From Flavobacterium pisciphilum (GTDB lineage Bacteria; Bacteroidota; Bacteroidia; Flavobacteriales; Flavobacteriaceae): a DNA stretch of 64,000 nt. The notes below the pieces were generated by a model, which had not been told where the DNA came from, did not search any database, and was given only the letters and a program-made list of their open reading frames with translations. Below, in pieces: positions 61,155 to 64,000 of this stretch. Numbering within the stretch: the first letter of the stretch is position 1; the number at the start of each line of letters is the position of its first letter. Location: the NCBI RefSeq assembly GCF_020905345.1, contig NZ_JAJJMO010000001.1, positions 1,984,001 to 2,048,000 on the forward strand, written 5' to 3'. Both the position numbers and the translations under genes were made by a program.

Positions 61155-63668
61155 ATGGAATATTTTCACTTAATACTAATATTAGGCTACTTAGCCTACA
61201 CACACAAAGATCTCACTAAAAGATTTAATCAAATCGAAGATAATATTTCGTCTCTTAGTAAAAAACTAGACCTTCTAAAAACGATAGATAAACAAACAGA
61301 AACAATCCCTGTTGCTCCTATTCCTATTATAAAGGAAGAAGAGAAACCTACTATAATTGCTGAGGAGATAAAACCTCCTTCTCTTGAAACCATAAAAGAA
61401 GAAATTATTGAAGAACCAGTTCTTGAAAAACAACTGGCCGATATCACTCTCTCTCATCCTGCCGAAGATTCACCTAAACCAGCTGAACCTAAAATAGAAC
61501 CTAAACCTTACGTTCCGCTTCCTCCAAGAAAATCTTTCTGGGAGAAATTTAAAGAACAAAATCCTGATTTAGAAAAATTTATTGGTGAAAACTTAATCAA
61601 CAAAATTGGAATCCTAATTCTTGTTCTAGGAATTAGTTATTTTGTTAAATATGCCATTGACAAAGATTGGATAAACGAACCTGCACGAGTAGGAATAGGC
61701 GTTTTATGTGGTGTATTGGTAATGGGAGTTGCTCATAAATTACGCAAGAACTATGCTGCTTTTAGCTCCGTTATTGTAGCTGGTGCAATTGCTATATTCT
61801 ATTTTACAATTGGCATTGCTTTTCATAGTTACCATTTATTCAGCCAAAGCGTAGCATTTAGTATAATGGTAGCAATTACAGCCTTTAGTGCTCTTATATC
61901 ATTATCTTATAACCGAATTGAACTCGCAGTTCTTTCTTTAATAGGTGGATTTGCTGTACCATTTATGGTTAGCACTGGAGAAGGAAATTATATTGTCTTG
62001 TTTACTTATATTATTATCTTAAATATTGGAATTCTTGCTTTAGCTTATCATAAAAAATGGAATCTAGTAAACATACTTGCTTATGTATTTACTGTGATAC
62101 TCTATGCAGGCTGGCTTGTTAAGGACTTAACCAGTGAGAATCCCCATTACTTAGGAGCATTTTTATTTGGCTTTGCTTTCTATTTCATTTTTATTTTAAT
62201 GAATATTATCAATAACATAAGAACAAAAGGCGAATTCTCTCCAGCTCAACTAACCATTTTAGCGAGTAATACATTCTTATTCTATGCAGCAGGAATGGCA
62301 ATTTTGAATGATTTCCACCCTGAATTAAAAGGTTTATTTACAACCACAATTGCATTGCTAAACTTGATCTATGCTTGGCTTTTATACAAAAAATTTGGCT
62401 TAGACAAAAAAGCAGTTTACCTACTAATTGGTCTAACCCTTACGTTTACAACACTAGCAATACCAATTCAGTTTAAAGGAAACTATATTACTTTATTTTG
62501 GGCTGCCGAAGCTGTCTTGTTATTATGGCTGTCGCAAAAATCAAAAGTTATAAGCTACCGATTTGGCTCTGTAATTGTTCACACTTTAATGGTAGTAAGT
62601 TTGGTAATGGATTGGGGCAAATATTATGAAAGCAACATCGCTTTAAATATCATCATCAATCCTATATTTCTCACAGGGTTATTTGCGATGGCATCTTTAT
62701 TTGCAATCTACTATTTATTAAAATCAGAAACTGAAAACACTGAGATGCTAAGCTTTGTTTTCAATCCAGAAAAATACAGAAAATTCGCTTTAGGCGTAGG
62801 TCTTGTAATTGCCTATTTTGTTGGAATGCTTGAAGTAATACACCAATCTAATTACAATTTCGAAAGTTTAAATACAGCTGCTACATTTACAGTAGTATAT
62901 CATCTATTGTTCTTTGCAATAGTAGCTGGTTATTTAGCAAAAAAGAAAACTTATTCTAACTATCAAGGTGCAACATTAATTGCTGTTATCAATATTATTC
63001 TATTTACATTTTGGTTCTCTAACTATGCCTTTAACGAACATGAAGAAATCATAAGTACTGGAACTGGGACCCCTTTTGCTTTTTACCTGCATTATGTTTC
63101 TTTGCTATTAATTATTTATTTTGGATATCTTTTGTACCAAATAAACACTGCAAAACACACTTCAAAATTATTCAGCAATAAAATATACACTTGGGTAGCT
63201 GCCTTTATTTTAATTTATATTGCAAGTACTGAACTAATGCTTCATGGATTGTTATTCATGGACGCACCAATAACAACAAATCAAATTCAGGCAAGTAATT
63301 TGTATGCGACATACAAAACAGATCTAGGATATATTAGACAAACTCTTGCCGAAGACACAATAGATTTAAGTAGAACTAAAATAATTAAAACTGGCTTTCC
63401 AATTCTTTGGGGAATTCTAGCGTTTGTTTTTCTTATTGTAGGAATAAAAAAACAAGCCAAGACAATTCGAATAATCGCTTTGACACTGCTTGGACTAACA
63501 ATTGTAAAACTGTTTGTATACGACATTAGCAACATTTCTGAAACTGGAAAAATCATATCGTTTATATTATTAGGTATATTGATTCTGGTTATTTCTTTTG
63601 TTTATCAAAAGATAAAAGTGCTTGTTATAGATGAAAACAAACCCAATGAAACTGATGAAACCAACTAA
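61155..63668 (+). CDS. DUF2339 multi-spanning membrane protein
   Basis: An 837-residue inner-membrane protein of the DUF2339 family. The Met at 61155 begins a membrane anchor (EYFHLILILGYLAY). A coiled-coil (KRFNQIEDNISSLSKKLDLLK) and a Pro/Glu-rich cytoplasmic linker follow, then KFIGENLINKIGILILVLGISYFVKYAIDKDWI, the family signature. Some 20 or more hydrophobic segments fill the rest. The family is found with DUF3999 next to it and its role is unknown. The frame upstream of 61155 runs through a terminator hairpin, so the longer start at 61035 is rejected. Confidence 0.88.
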   Translation: MEYFHLILILGYLAYTHKDLTKRFNQIEDNISSLSKKLDLLKTIDKQTETIPVAPIPIIKEEEKPTIIAEEIKPPSLETIKEEIIEEPVLEKQLADITLSHPAEDSPKPAEPKIEPKPYVPLPPRKSFWEKFKEQNPDLEKFIGENLINKIGILILVLGISYFVKYAIDKDWINEPARVGIGVLCGVLVMGVAHKLRKNYAAFSSVIVAGAIAIFYFTIGIAFHSYHLFSQSVAFSIMVAITAFSALISLSYNRIELAVLSLIGGFAVPFMVSTGEGNYIVLFTYIIILNIGILALAYHKKWNLVNILAYVFTVILYAGWLVKDLTSENPHYLGAFLFGFAFYFIFILMNIINNIRTKGEFSPAQLTILASNTFLFYAAGMAILNDFHPELKGLFTTTIALLNLIYAWLLYKKFGLDKKAVYLLIGLTLTFTTLAIPIQFKGNYITLFWAAEAVLLLWLSQKSKVISYRFGSVIVHTLMVVSLVMDWGKYYESNIALNIIINPIFLTGLFAMASLFAIYYLLKSETENTEMLSFVFNPEKYRKFALGVGLVIAYFVGMLEVIHQSNYNFESLNTAATFTVVYHLLFFAIVAGYLAKKKTYSNYQGATLIAVINIILFTFWFSNYAFNEHEEIISTGTGTPFAFYLHYVSLLLIIYFGYLLYQINTAKHTSKLFSNKIYTWVAAFILIYIASTELMLHGLLFMDAPITTNQIQASNLYATYKTDLGYIRQTLAEDTIDLSRTKIIKTGFPILWGILAFVFLIVGIKKQAKTIRIIALTLLGLTIVKLFVYDISNISETGKIISFILLGILILVISFVYQKIKVLVIDENKPNETDETN

Positions 63669-64000
63669 ATTTTTATTTCTATTATTCTTAGTAAACTTTT
63701 CGTTTGCACAGTACAATACTACTGCAAAAGTAAAAGCAGTAACAACAACTGGCTTAACCAAAATCGTTTTGCCTTCCGCTATACGTTCAGCATCCAAAGA
63801 AGATTTAAGCGATTTCAGAATATTTGATTCTAAAGGAATAGAAGTTCCTTATTTCATTGTTCAAAATAAAAAAGAAACGCTTTCTAATTCATTTGAAGAA
63901 TATGAACTTGTATCTAAAACTGTTGTCCCAAATAAAAACACTTCTATTGTCATTGCCAACCCTTCAACAGAAAGCATCAATCAGATTTCATTATTTATTA
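63655..64000 (+). CDS. DUF3999 family protein (partial, runs off window)
   Basis: The first 115 residues of a protein with a Sec signal peptide (MKPTKFLFLLFLVNFSFAQ), overlapping the DUF2339 stop by 14 bases, which implies translational coupling. After the signal, KAVTTTGLTKIVLPSAIRSASKEDLSDFRIFDSKGIEVPYFI matches the start of DUF3999 proteins, which are exported membrane-anchored proteins of unknown function that co-occur with DUF2339. The 3' end lies beyond the window. Confidence 0.8.
   Translation, partial: MKPTKFLFLLFLVNFSFAQYNTTAKVKAVTTTGLTKIVLPSAIRSASKEDLSDFRIFDSKGIEVPYFIVQNKKETLSNSFEEYELVSKTVVPNKNTSIVIANPSTESINQISLFI

Overview
The window looks like a chromosomal segment of a Flavobacterium-type bacterium (Bacteroidota, Flavobacteriaceae). 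The DNA is AT-rich and many start codons sit in A-rich leaders. Clear promoters have the Bacteroidota form TTG-N19..22-TAnnTTTG. Type IX secretion (T9SS) sorting domains, PorP/SprF, DUF5686, DUF4290 and gliding-type C-terminal domains are all present. Most of the window is ordinary core and accessory chromosome. I see no prophage, insertion sequence, CRISPR array or classical defence island.

Layout. 0.1-6 kb: a soluble PAS histidine kinase, xerD, then a cluster of four small outer-membrane beta-barrel genes, one of them broken by a frameshift. 6-12.5 kb: aroQ, a DUF5686 TonB-like outer-membrane protein, and a reverse operon DUF493-DUF4290-murA-cation diffusion facilitator. 12.7-20 kb: an esterase, a P-loop ATPase, recQ-fmt, HU, YqgE, a class IV aminotransferase, a START-like protein and tRNA-Met. 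20-29 kb: a bestrophin, an SdpI-like protein, a large T9SS-secreted M43 metalloprotease and a DPP-IV-type peptidase. 29-39.6 kb: a run of small forward accessory genes (acetyltransferases, AraC regulator, lipoproteins, pentapeptide protein, MepB, LysE, DinB, esterases). 39.6-45 kb: a thioesterase-like protein, then DUF4870-PadR-PspC-GIN-GIN, which looks like an envelope-stress module. 45-46.2 kb: trxB and tRNA-Pro.

46.4-57.5 kb holds the most striking locus, one reverse operon. It encodes a small secreted protein, a roughly 2,490-residue T9SS type B surface protein with an RCC1-like N-terminal region and 14 almost identical 118-residue DUF11 repeats, a PorP/SprF membrane protein and a PorE-like OmpA protein. 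I read it as a surface adhesin or filament together with its dedicated outer-membrane and peptidoglycan-anchoring partners. The repeat array shows a segmental duplication of five units.

57.5-64 kb: about 1.7 kb of largely non-coding DNA with one 75-residue Cys/His-rich protein, a membrane-anchored TPR-AraC regulator, and a DUF2339-DUF3999 membrane pair whose second gene runs off the window.

Other points of interest are a MurA with Asp in place of the fosfomycin-target Cys, two copies of a structured intergenic repeat resembling the Flavo-1 RNA, an 18-bp palindrome placed similarly upstream of two genes, and near-identical promoter plus signal-peptide segments in two otherwise diverged barrel genes.
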